From Chloroflexota bacterium (GTDB lineage: Bacteria > Chloroflexota > UBA6077 > CF-72), in NCBI GenBank assembly GCA_019242065.1, contig JAFAWJ010000995.1, forward strand, positions 1-7,078: a DNA stretch of 7,078 nucleotides, given 5' to 3'. Of the stretch, positions 1 to 4,975 are shown piece after piece. Numbering within the stretch: the first letter of the stretch is position 1; each line of letters starts with the position of its first letter. The position numbers and the translations under genes are program-made. The notes under the pieces are model-generated. The model was not told the origin of the DNA, ran no database searches, and worked only from the letters and a program-made list of their open reading frames with translations.

Positions 1-155
1 GATCGAACAGGGCGGGCACCGACGACGTGATGTAGCGCCACGGGAGCGTGAATACGGGTGCGTCACTGGCGTATCCGTGTAGTCGACGTCTTTCACGCCG
101 TAACAGTTCAGCAACCACTCCTGGGTGCCGAACGGTGCGGCGAAGAAGCCAGCGT
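1..155 (-). pseudogene. C-terminal remnant of an extracellular solute-binding protein (ABC importer), frameshifted, cut by window edge
   Basis: Read on the minus strand, about 155 down to 70 encodes FGTQEWLLNCYGVKDVDYT. After a frame change, about 70 down to 1 encodes ASDAPVFT and LPWRYITSSVPALFD. This order (an APFGT/S-x-E-Y/W-L-x-x-x-YG-x-x-G/D-V-x-Y-T block, then a short polar stretch, then a P-x-R/K-Y-I block) resembles the C-terminal part of family 1 (sugar-type) extracellular solute-binding proteins of Chloroflexota and relatives. Such proteins are lipoproteins that hand a ligand to an ABC permease. Here the frame is broken at least once and the N-terminal two thirds are absent, because the sequence upstream belongs to a different family (DUF1254). 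The rest may continue left of position 1. The family assignment comes from remembered sequence resemblance only and is moderately sure; that it is not an intact gene is clearer. Confidence 0.5.
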
Positions 156-164
156 GGCGGCTTC

Positions 165-700
165 GCCGCTGGTCTGGGACGGATACACCGGTGCCGCGGC
201 CCAGTCGATCAACTCTGGCGTGCCGGCGTACTGGCTCAAGGGCTAGACCGCGATCTGATCGACGAAGTGGCGCACCGCGCTCCGATCGTGAAGACGTCGA
301 CGATCCCCGATGGGTTGTCGCCCGACCACCCTGGGCCAACGATCAGATACGAGCCAGGTCACGTGCCGTAAACCATACGTACGCCGATCGTACACCTGTA
401 GACCCAGACCGGCCGCCGAAATCAGGTACTTGGCTTGACCACTGGTTCGCGACACGGAGCAAGTGGATTGAATCCGTACACCACATCCTGGTTAGGGCAG
501 GCCAGAGCCTCTCGTCCGGGTCACGTCATCGTGCAGCACGGCGACATGATTCGGCGCGGGCAACTGCTGACAGGCTGCAAGCCGGTTGTGCAGGTTGACC
601 ATGGGCCAGGCCCAGAAGTACGCCAGCCGAGCGATGTCACGCACAAACGTGGGCGTCAACAGTCCGGCTGATCCATGCCTCGGACTGGTCGTTGTGCAAC
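165..700 (-). pseudogene. DUF1254 protein relic, multiple frameshifts and one in-frame stop
   Basis: On the minus strand the typical N-terminal half of a DUF1254 protein can be followed through successive frames: TPTFVRDIARLAYFWAWP and MVNLHNRLAACQQLPAPNHV (about 660-550), ACPNQDVVYGFNPLAP and CREPVV (502-435), VPDFGGR (429-409), QVYDRRTYG (398-375), YLIVGPGWSGDNPSGIVDVF (349-290), then DRSAVRHFVDQIAV, a TAG at 245-243, and PLSQYAGTPELIDWAAAP (242-190). In intact relatives these blocks occur in this order, with a Tyr codon where the TAG now stands (VYPLS). At least four frame changes, one nonsense codon and a small deletion between the VDVF and DRSAV blocks mean no full-length product is possible. 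The C-terminal half (the DUF1214-type part) is missing, replaced near 160 by solute-binding-protein-like sequence. The function of the intact family is poorly known. Family call fairly sure; exact limits are not. Confidence 0.75.
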
Positions 701-767
701 CCTGGCGGTGACTGGCACGCGTGGAGTGTACGGGCACCCGCCGCGTACAACCGGCTGAACGCCCACG

Positions 768-794
768 TATATTCCTTGACAGCTATATGCCTGA
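768..794 (+). promoter_or_regulatory. Possible promoter/operator of the ArsR-SRPBCC unit
   Basis: TATATT (768-773) fits a -10 element and would start transcription about 7 bases before the ATG at 787, giving a very short leader. No convincing -35 lies 17 bases upstream. The same spot holds an imperfect inverted repeat, GTATAT (767-772) and ATATGC (785-790), which could be the site where the ArsR protein represses its own promoter. A TTGACA (776-781) is also present but has no -10 at the right distance. This is pattern matching only. Confidence 0.3.
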
Positions 795-1131
795 GATGGC
801 AACCTTTGGGACGGTGACCGCCGCCGCGTTCCGGGCCCTGGCCGAGCCGCACCGTGTCGAAATCCTCGATCTGCTGCGCGATCGCGAGCAGACCGTCGGA
901 CATCTCGTCGATCGCCTGGGCTTGAGCCAGCCCGCCGTATCCAAGCACCTCCGCGTCCTCAAAGAGGCCGGTCTCGTTGAGGCCCGCATCGACGCCCAGC
1001 GTCGCCTGTACCACGTTCGCCCGGAGCCGCTCGCCGAGCTCGACGCGTGGCTCGAGCCCTATCGCAGGCTCTGGGAGCACCGCCTCGATCGCCTCGAGCA
1101 CCACCTCGATCAAAGGAGAACCGACCCATGA
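787..1131 (+). CDS. ArsR-family (winged helix-turn-helix) transcriptional repressor
   Basis: A 114-residue DNA-binding protein expected to act as a dimer on nearby promoters. The N-terminal block FRALAEPHRVEILDLLRDRE (residues 15-34) is the standard ArsR opening. The recognition region follows at about 36-60 (TVGHLVDRLGLSQPAVSKHL), and the wing at about 63-78 includes RRLYHV. The C-terminal helix is rich in Trp, Arg and Glu, as in the ArsR subgroup that accompanies AHSA1/SRPBCC genes. The metal-binding ELCVCD motif of arsenic/cadmium sensors is absent, so metal sensing is unlikely. I chose ATG 787 because family similarity starts just after it; ATG 796 is equally possible (111 residues). The same frame is open back to GTG 721, but that extension has no family likeness. 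Its stop overlaps the next start (ATGA, 1128-1131), showing translational coupling with the SRPBCC gene. The ligand is unknown. Confidence 0.9.
   Translation: MPEMATFGTVTAAAFRALAEPHRVEILDLLRDREQTVGHLVDRLGLSQPAVSKHLRVLKEAGLVEARIDAQRRLYHVRPEPLAELDAWLEPYRRLWEHRLDRLEHHLDQRRTDP
1114..1118 (+). promoter_or_regulatory. Ribosome binding site of the SRPBCC gene
   Basis: AGGAG, within AAAGGAGAA, lies 9 bases before the ATG at 1128 and inside the end of the arsR-type gene. It fixes the start of the downstream gene. Confidence 0.8.
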
Positions 1132-1643
1132 CCGACGCCACGCTCATATCCGACCGCGCTCGACCTGCGATCCGCCTGGAGCGCCACCTTGCCGACCCGC
1201 CAGATATCGTCTGGACCGCGCTCACCGATCGCGAGCAATTGCGCGCATGGTTTCCGTGCGACGTGGTCGTCGAGGGAGGCGAGTGGCACGTCGGTGCCGC
1301 GATTACGTTCCCGTTTCCGCCCGAGGTCATCGACGTGACCCTCACCGGCACGGTCCTTACCGTCGACGAACCGCGCGAGCTCGCTTTCACCTGGGGCGAG
1401 GAAACGCTCCGCTTCGAACTCACGCCCGACCACGGCGGCACCCGACTGGTGTTGATCGACCAACTGCCGGCCAACGCAGCCGCGCGCAACGCCGCCGGCT
1501 GGGACACGTGCCTGGACCGCCTGGTTGGTCTCGACCCGGCCCCCGATGCCTGGAAGGGCCGTTTCGAGGCCTACGCGGCGGCGTTTTCCTCCGAGCTCGG
1601 CGCCCAGGATGGCCCGCCGGATGGCTACAAGGAAGCGCGCTGA
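1128..1643 (+). CDS. AHSA1/SRPBCC (START-like) domain protein
   Basis: A 171-residue soluble cytoplasmic protein of the SRPBCC superfamily, related to the activator-of-Hsp90 (AHSA1) C-terminal fold, which forms a deep hydrophobic cavity. The opening RLERHLADPPDIVWTALTD (about 18-36), then LRAWFPCD, is the usual start of the fold: a beta strand, then the helix carrying P-x-x-V-W-x-A-L-T. Middle strands include VTLTGTVLTV and LAFTWGEETLRFELTP. The final long helix begins near GWDTCLDRL. The length is typical. It overlaps the ArsR-type gene by 4 bases, an arrangement widespread in bacteria where the regulator controls a SRPBCC protein of unknown ligand. Some bacterial relatives bind lipids or small aromatic compounds, but nothing here reveals the ligand. 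The call as a family member is firm; the function is open. Confidence 0.88.
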   Translation: MTDATLISDRARPAIRLERHLADPPDIVWTALTDREQLRAWFPCDVVVEGGEWHVGAAITFPFPPEVIDVTLTGTVLTVDEPRELAFTWGEETLRFELTPDHGGTRLVLIDQLPANAAARNAAGWDTCLDRLVGLDPAPDAWKGRFEAYAAAFSSELGAQDGPPDGYKEAR

Positions 1644-1645
1644 GG

Positions 1646-1930
1646 CTACTCCAAAGTCCCTTGTGCAGTGAGTCCGGGCTTGATGTTCTGGTTGAGATGG
1701 AACACGTTCTCGGGATCGTAGCGCTGCTTCAGCAGCTGCAGGCGGCGCTGCGACTTCAGGTGGAGCTGGGCCATCGACTCCAGCTGCCCGATACGCTAGA
1801 CAAGATCGCCGACGTGGCGGCGCTCTCCGGCCAGCTCGCGGCCAGCGTACGGCTGGCGGCAGGCAGCCACATCCTCTCCAAAACTGGGCTTCAGCTCGCG
1901 GGGCCAGGTGACCGCGTGGGCCGCGCGCGT
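1646..1930 (-). pseudogene. C-terminal remnant of a berberine-bridge-type FAD-dependent oxidoreductase
   Basis: The minus strand from about 1738 to the TAG at 1648-1646 encodes LKQRYDPENVFHLNQNIKPG and a few more residues. This is the signature C-terminus of BBE-type FAD-linked oxidases (L-K-x-x-Y-D-P-x-N-x-F-x-x-N-Q-N-I). The same frame upstream (about 1920-1850) reads AVTWPRELKPSFGEDVAA, which resembles the W-x-R-E-x segment preceding the BBE tail in these proteins. The stretch between is poorly matched and interrupted by an in-frame TAG near 1799-1797. The FAD-binding N-terminal domain is absent; the neighbouring sequence belongs to the tautomerase gene on the other strand. No start codon with a ribosome site is evident. 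The tail assignment is strong; the upstream part is tentative. It ends 2 bases from the stop of the SRPBCC gene, tail to tail. Confidence 0.7.
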
Positions 1931-1967
1931 GTGCGTCGTGGTGGATCGCGCGTTGGCCTAAATCCGA

Positions 1968-1973
1968 TACGCT
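1968..1973 (+). promoter_or_regulatory. Possible -10 element for a leaderless tautomerase-cupin transcript
   Basis: TACGCT (1968-1973) has the TANNNT form and lies 7 bases before ATG 1981. No Shine-Dalgarno sequence is visible there. This spacing is that of leaderless transcripts, where the start codon is the first transcribed codon. The hexamer is weak and I see no clear -35. Confidence 0.25.
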
Positions 1974-1980
1974 GGCGGGC

Positions 1981-2166
1981 ATGCCGGAAGTCATCATCGA
2001 GATCGCCCAGGGTCGGACTCAAGACCAGAAGCGGGCTTTGATCAAGGAGATCACCGACGCGGTGGTCCGCACCTGCTCGGTGCCCGCCGACGCAGTGACC
2101 GTGATCATTCACGAAAACCCGCTCACCGACAAAGGCAAAGGCGGCGTCCTGTTCAGCGAGCGCTGA
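1981..2166 (+). CDS. 4-oxalocrotonate tautomerase family protein
   Basis: A 61-residue protein matching the usual 60-80 residue length of 4-oxalocrotonate tautomerase subunits, which assemble as hexamers or dimers and use an N-terminal proline as a catalytic base after removal of Met. Pro2 is present (MPEVIIEIAQGRT), as is Arg12, the residue equivalent to Arg11 of the mature enzyme, in the G-R-T-x-x-Q-K motif. The fold's helix (QDQKRALIKEITDAVVRTC) and second strand (AVTVIIHENP) follow. The residue equivalent to Arg39 of the canonical enzyme seems to be absent (HENP region), so the substrate may differ from 2-hydroxymuconate. The C-terminal GKGGVLFSER is typical. The stop is 1 base before the GTG of the cupin gene, so the two are almost certainly co-translated. 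No aromatic-degradation genes accompany it; the actual reaction cannot be read from the sequence. Confidence 0.88.
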   Translation: MPEVIIEIAQGRTQDQKRALIKEITDAVVRTCSVPADAVTVIIHENPLTDKGKGGVLFSER

Positions 2167-2167
2167 G

Positions 2168-2536
2168 GTGCAAACGTTCAGTCTGCCCGACGAGCAGGAG
2201 TTCAACCCGCGGCGGCACGTCGAAAAGATCCTTGGCCGGGTAGCCGACGGCGACGTGACGGTCGCCTGCTGGGAGCCTGGCCAGATCAGTCCGTATCACA
2301 GCCACCCCGAGGCGACCGAGATCTACTTTTGCTTCGAGGGTGGTGGGGTCATGCGGACGCCTGAGGCGACCGTGACTGTGACGCCGGGCTCGTTCGTGAT
2401 CCATCCGCCGGGTGAGTTTCACGAGTATGAGAACGGCCAGCAACGCACGCTGCTGTTCCGGGTCCGCTATGGGCCGGATATGCGGTCGGAGTCACGCGGC
2501 TGGCGTCAGCCGGGAGCCACCGCGGGCGTGAGCTGA
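2168..2536 (+). CDS. Single-domain cupin protein with intact metal-binding motifs
   Basis: A 122-residue small beta-barrel protein. Both cupin motifs are complete. Motif 1 is G-x5-H-x-H-x4-E-x6-G at residues 38-58 (HSHPEATE), and motif 2 is G-x5-P-x-G-x2-H-x3-N at residues 74-89 (PPGEFHEYEN). The likely metal ligands are His44, His46, Glu51 and His85, so a divalent metal (Fe, Mn, Ni or Zn) is expected. The start is GTG 2168, one base after the tautomerase stop; no other start lies upstream of the motifs, and the next Met is residue 62. The tail after about residue 100 is polar and unstructured-looking. Such cupins range from dioxygenases and isomerases to sugar-binding proteins. Coupling to a tautomerase suggests a shared small-molecule substrate, an inference from arrangement only. 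Confidence 0.87.
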   Translation: MQTFSLPDEQEFNPRRHVEKILGRVADGDVTVACWEPGQISPYHSHPEATEIYFCFEGGGVMRTPEATVTVTPGSFVIHPPGEFHEYENGQQRTLLFRVRYGPDMRSESRGWRQPGATAGVS

Positions 2537-2554
2537 GCCGCTGCCGCGCGGGTG

Positions 2555-2559
2555 AGGAG
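2555..2559 (+). promoter_or_regulatory. Strong Shine-Dalgarno site before a short ORF
   Basis: AGGAG (within GGTGAGGAG) lies 6 bases before ATG 2566. It is one of the best ribosome sites in the window, yet the frame it opens is only 42 codons long. See the entries for the short ORF and the membrane protein. Confidence 0.5.
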
Positions 2560-2565
2560 TCGTTG

Positions 2566-2694
2566 ATGCGAGCTCCGGCGGACCGCCGGCCGCGGAGCAG
2601 CCTCGCGGAGCTTCAGCACGCGGACTATCTGGTGTCGCTGCGCGGGCGGGCAGGCATCATGTTGGCATCAGCAACCTATCGTCCTGGCGTCTGA
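2566..2694 (+). CDS. Short ORF of 42 residues, unrecognised; possibly the displaced start of the membrane protein gene
   Basis: ATG 2566 to TGA 2692-2694, preceded by a strong AGGAG at the correct distance. The product (MRAPADRRPRSSLAELQHAD and 22 further residues) has an Arg-rich start and no domain that I recognise. The TGA ends 8 bases before the GTG assigned to the membrane protein. That protein's own frame is open back to 2556, and its residues upstream of the GTG (SNLSSWRLTGLV) look like the natural beginning of a transmembrane segment. A single frame change between about 2600 and 2690 would join the two into one gene with a good ribosome site. Alternatives are a real small upstream peptide or a chance frame. 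Confidence 0.3.
   Translation: MRAPADRRPRSSLAELQHADYLVSLRGRAGIMLASATYRPGV
2575..2589. repeat. Perfect short inverted repeat (7-bp arms, 1-base centre)
   Basis: CCGGCGG-A-CCGCCGG. It can form a GC-rich hairpin about 40 bases after the cupin stop, so it could slow or end transcription of the tautomerase-cupin pair, but no T-run follows. It lies just inside the short ORF that starts at 2566. Confidence 0.4.
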
Positions 2695-2702
2695 CAGGTC
2701 TC

Positions 2703-3407
2703 GTGCCGGTTGGCGTGGCCGTCCTCGAGTTACTCCATCCGGCCTGGCCCGACGGCTTCGTTGGCGAGGTCGTGCAGCCCATCGCCGGCTGGTGGATGGT
2801 GTTGCACCTTTGCCTGCTGATTGGCTACCTGGGACTGGTTGTCCTTTTATGGCGTGCAACACACGCAGTTGCCGCTCGCTGCGTCCTGGTGGTGTTCGCC
2901 GTGTGCAACACCGTGTACCTCGCCCTGGACGGGATAGGCGTAGGCCTCCTGGCTCGCTCCGACCCATCGGCCGCCGATGTGCTCTGGGCTCGCCACTCGG
3001 TCGCAATCCTGGCGAACGTCACCGGCGCCGCGTGGGCCGCGGCCTTGTTGCTGATCGCCGTGAGTGTGCCGCCCGCCGTCGATCGCGTCGTTTGCGTCGG
3101 CAGCGCGCTGACCTGGTTGGCCTTTGTTGCCAGCGCAATCGCCGTCCCGACGTTCGTCGCCTTGCCAGATTTGACGGCCGGTCTGCTCAGCCGGCTGCTG
3201 GCCGTGGGCACGGGAGCATGGGCGGTATACCAACGCGGTTCCCGGAGTCTGCCGACTGCGCTGCTCATCTTCGCGTCGGTGCTGCGTCAGCACGTCGGCG
3301 CCGAAGCCGCTATGGGACTGATCTGTGTGGCGATCGCACTGGCGCTCTTGCCAACGCGCGCCGGAGCTACAGCACGATCAGGCCCTGAGGCTGCATCCCG
3401 GCCTTGA
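2703..3407 (+). CDS. Hypothetical polytopic membrane protein (start uncertain)
   Basis: About 234 residues, strongly hydrophobic, with roughly six to seven transmembrane segments: about 1-12 (possibly truncated), 31-51 (WWMVLHLCLLIGYLGLVVLL), 58-82, 98-123, 129-153, 158-176 and 184-220 (which may be two). No signature motif is recognised, so no function is given. General layout resembles small DUF4386-like or hypothetical membrane proteins common in Chloroflexota and Actinomycetota, but I cannot assign a family. GTG 2703 is the first usable start in frame, with only a weak AGGT upstream. The first membrane segment appears to begin before it (SSWRLTGLVPVGVAVLELL), so the true start may lie upstream through a frameshift with the short ORF at 2566, or at CTG 2691. 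Its 3' end overlaps the opposing propeller gene by 41 bases (3367-3407), tail to tail. Confidence 0.65.
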   Translation: MPVGVAVLELLHPAWPDGFVGEVVQPIAGWWMVLHLCLLIGYLGLVVLLWRATHAVAARCVLVVFAVCNTVYLALDGIGVGLLARSDPSAADVLWARHSVAILANVTGAAWAAALLLIAVSVPPAVDRVVCVGSALTWLAFVASAIAVPTFVALPDLTAGLLSRLLAVGTGAWAVYQRGSRSLPTALLIFASVLRQHVGAEAAMGLICVAIALALLPTRAGATARSGPEAASRP

Positions 3408-4539
3408 GCTGACTCACGACATTCAGCCTGGGCATGTCGATGACCGCGACGGAATTGGCACCGGTCACCGACATGAATCCGGTGGTGCCATCGCGGGTGA
3501 AGCCGATATTCGAGGCACCCTGACCGACTGAGAGTCGCCCGACCTCATGGTAGGTTTTCGCGTCGAATACGGAGGCGAAGGTGTCCACCGAATTGCTGAC
3601 CACCGAGTACTTGCCGTCGACGCTCCAGGCGTTGGTCACCGGACCTTTCCCAGTCGGCATCGTGGCCAGCGTCGAGAGGTCTTCCGCGCTGAGGACCGTG
3701 TTCGTGTCGACTTTGCCGGTCTGTACCCATACCTCCTTGCCGTCTGGCGAAACGCGCAGCATGTAGGGCTGGCTGCCGGCCGGAAAGTTGACGGTCTTGA
3801 CCAGACTCCACGTCTGGATATCGAACATCGACACGGTGTCCTGGTCGCGCTCCGGGGTGTACGCGTAGCGGCCATCCGGCGTGAAGTGCAGGTCGCACGG
3901 GAATTTGCCGGTGGGCACCTTGCGAATGATCTGACCAGACCCCACGTCGATGACCGCGATCACGTTATCGCCGGCGACGTTGATCGCCGCGGTCTTCTTG
4001 TCGGGCAGCAGCATCAAACTGTGACCGGGGCCGGTGCCGAGATCCGGAATCGTCCTCGAGACCGCCACGTTGCGCGGATCAATGCCGATCGCCTGGAGCT
4101 TGTTATCCGGGAAGTCGTAGGTCCAGACCAGTTGACCATCCCAGTAAGTCTGCTCGTTCGAGAGCCAGCGGACCGCGGCGCCAAGCGGGCGCGTTTCACG
4201 CGTCTGCCGCGCGGCAGCGTCGATCAAGGTGACGTCCCTGGACCCCACGTTGAAGACGTACACGGTCTCGGCGCTGGAGGCGCCCGGAATCACGCCAGTT
4301 GGCTGGGCGATGGACGACGCTGCCGCCGGACTTGCTCCCGCCGGAGCTGCCGCTGGCGTGGGAGGGCCTGACGGCGCGACCGGCGCTCCGGGCGTCGGCG
4401 TTGGCGAGCCTGCCCCACCACCGGTCGGCCCACACGCCGCGGCGACGAGCGCCGTCAGCGCGGCTCCACTCGCACCCTTGAGCAGCGTGCGTCGATCGAC
4501 CGCACTGTCGAGCACCCAGCGCCCGTTGCCCAGGACCAC
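3367..4539 (-). CDS. Exported YVTN/YncE-type beta-propeller protein with Tat-like lipoprotein signal
   Basis: A 390-residue protein. It begins with a twin-arginine-like signal (DRRTLLKGASGAALTALVAA, about 15-34) ending in AAAC-G, so Cys36 may be lipidated and the protein anchored outside the membrane after folding. A Pro/Ala/Gly/Ser/Thr-rich linker (about 37-85) follows, as in surface lipoproteins. The rest (about 90-390) consists of propeller blades in the form V-x-V-I-D-x-x-x-x-x-x-x-x-x-P-x-G, with FTPDGRYAY, VSPDGKEVWV and FTRDGTTGFM loops. This is the family of YncE, surface-layer propellers and the heme-d1 domain of nitrite reductase, but no cytochrome c motif (CxxCH) is present. Starts are GTG 4539 or GTG 4515; neither has a clear ribosome site. 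It lies 117 bases downstream of the TusA gene on the same strand and may be co-transcribed. A ligand-binding or sensing role outside the cell is possible but not shown. Confidence 0.82.
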   Translation of the reverse strand: MVLGNGRWVLDSAVDRRTLLKGASGAALTALVAAACGPTGGGAGSPTPTPGAPVAPSGPPTPAAAPAGASPAAASSIAQPTGVIPGASSAETVYVFNVGSRDVTLIDAAARQTRETRPLGAAVRWLSNEQTYWDGQLVWTYDFPDNKLQAIGIDPRNVAVSRTIPDLGTGPGHSLMLLPDKKTAAINVAGDNVIAVIDVGSGQIIRKVPTGKFPCDLHFTPDGRYAYTPERDQDTVSMFDIQTWSLVKTVNFPAGSQPYMLRVSPDGKEVWVQTGKVDTNTVLSAEDLSTLATMPTGKGPVTNAWSVDGKYSVVSNSVDTFASVFDAKTYHEVGRLSVGQGASNIGFTRDGTTGFMSVTGANSVAVIDMPRLNVVSQLKAGMQPQGLIVL

Positions 4540-4656
4540 TGGTGGCGCGGCGGCCCCGAAACTCGGAGCACAATCTGACGGTCCTCAATGCGACGGCGGA
4601 TTCGCGGTCAGCAGGGGATTGACGATCTTCCCAGCCATGTAGCCGTCAGCTCCAGC

Positions 4657-4953
4657 TCAGGCGTCTTCGAGGGCGCCGACGGCCTCGAGCTGCTGGCCCA
4701 GGTCCGCGACCAGCTCCGCCTGAGTCAGGCCCTGCACCGGCGCCAGCGTGATCAACCACTCCGGTGTGCCGACCCGTTCGATCGATGCCCGGTAGCCGTG
4801 TTTGGCAGCCTCCCACGGAATGGTGCTCAGCGCCGGCGCATGGTCTGTCAGGACCTGGAGGCTCTCGCCGCTCGGGAGCTTCTTCAGTGCCTCGGCGGCT
4901 TTCATCATCGGGTACGGGCAGATTTCGCCACGGACGTCGAGTTGCTTGCTCAT
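4657..4953 (-). CDS. TusA-family sulfur carrier protein
   Basis: A 98-residue cytoplasmic protein of the TusA/SirA (UPF0033) family, which carries sulfur as a persulfide on a conserved cysteine and passes it between sulfurtransferases. The signature is intact: LDVRGEICPYPMMKAAEALK, with the C-P-x-P motif at residues 12-15 and Cys12 as sulfur carrier. LPSGESLQVLTDHAPALSTI (about 37-55) is the usual second block. The core of about 75 residues is followed by an unusual acidic helix-like tail of some 20 residues (LTQAELVADLGQQLEAVGAL). I chose ATG 4953 because AAGGAGG sits 9 bases before it and the family begins there; an open extension further upstream runs inside the transporter gene. The gene starts 22 bases after the YeeE/YedE-type stop, so the two form an operon. 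This pairing is well known, the carrier receiving sulfur brought in by the transporter. Confidence 0.93.
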   Translation of the reverse strand: MSKQLDVRGEICPYPMMKAAEALKKLPSGESLQVLTDHAPALSTIPWEAAKHGYRASIERVGTPEWLITLAPVQGLTQAELVADLGQQLEAVGALEDA

Positions 4954-4962
4954 CTGGTAACG

Positions 4963-4969
4963 CCTCCTT
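4963..4969 (-). promoter_or_regulatory. Strong Shine-Dalgarno site of the TusA-type gene
   Basis: AAGGAGG on the minus strand, 9 bases before ATG 4953 and between the transporter stop and the carrier start. It decides the start codon and suggests the carrier is translated strongly in its own right. Confidence 0.85.
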
Positions 4970-4975
4970 GCGTAC

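Noticed and set aside
48..737. Several plus- and minus-strand ORFs of 60-157 codons at the left end
   Set aside because: They are products of chance around the frameshifted DUF1254 relic. The minus-strand frames 243-455 and 492-737 do carry pieces of that relic but are not genes in their own right.
721..786. GTG 721 as the start of the ArsR-type gene
   Set aside because: The added 22 residues have no likeness to the family and would overlap the putative -10; ATG 787 or 796 fits better.
1110..1997. Long open frame of 295 codons on the minus strand
   Set aside because: It lies antisense to the clearly coding SRPBCC gene and crosses the BBE relic in another frame; its product is Arg/Ala/Pro-rich without any domain, as expected for a shadow in GC-rich DNA.
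977..2041. Open frame of 354 codons on the plus strand
   Set aside because: It overlaps the ArsR and SRPBCC genes in a different frame and has an Arg-rich, domain-free translation.
3547..4371. Open frame of 274 codons antisense to the propeller gene
   Set aside because: The opposite strand encodes recognisable propeller blades; this frame gives low-complexity Arg/Val/Gly-rich sequence.
4585..4638. 17-codon minus-strand ORF between the TusA-type and propeller genes (MAGKIVNPLLTANPPSH)
   Set aside because: It shares the propeller's frame and ends in TGA, but has no well-spaced ribosome site and no recognised family; too short to support.
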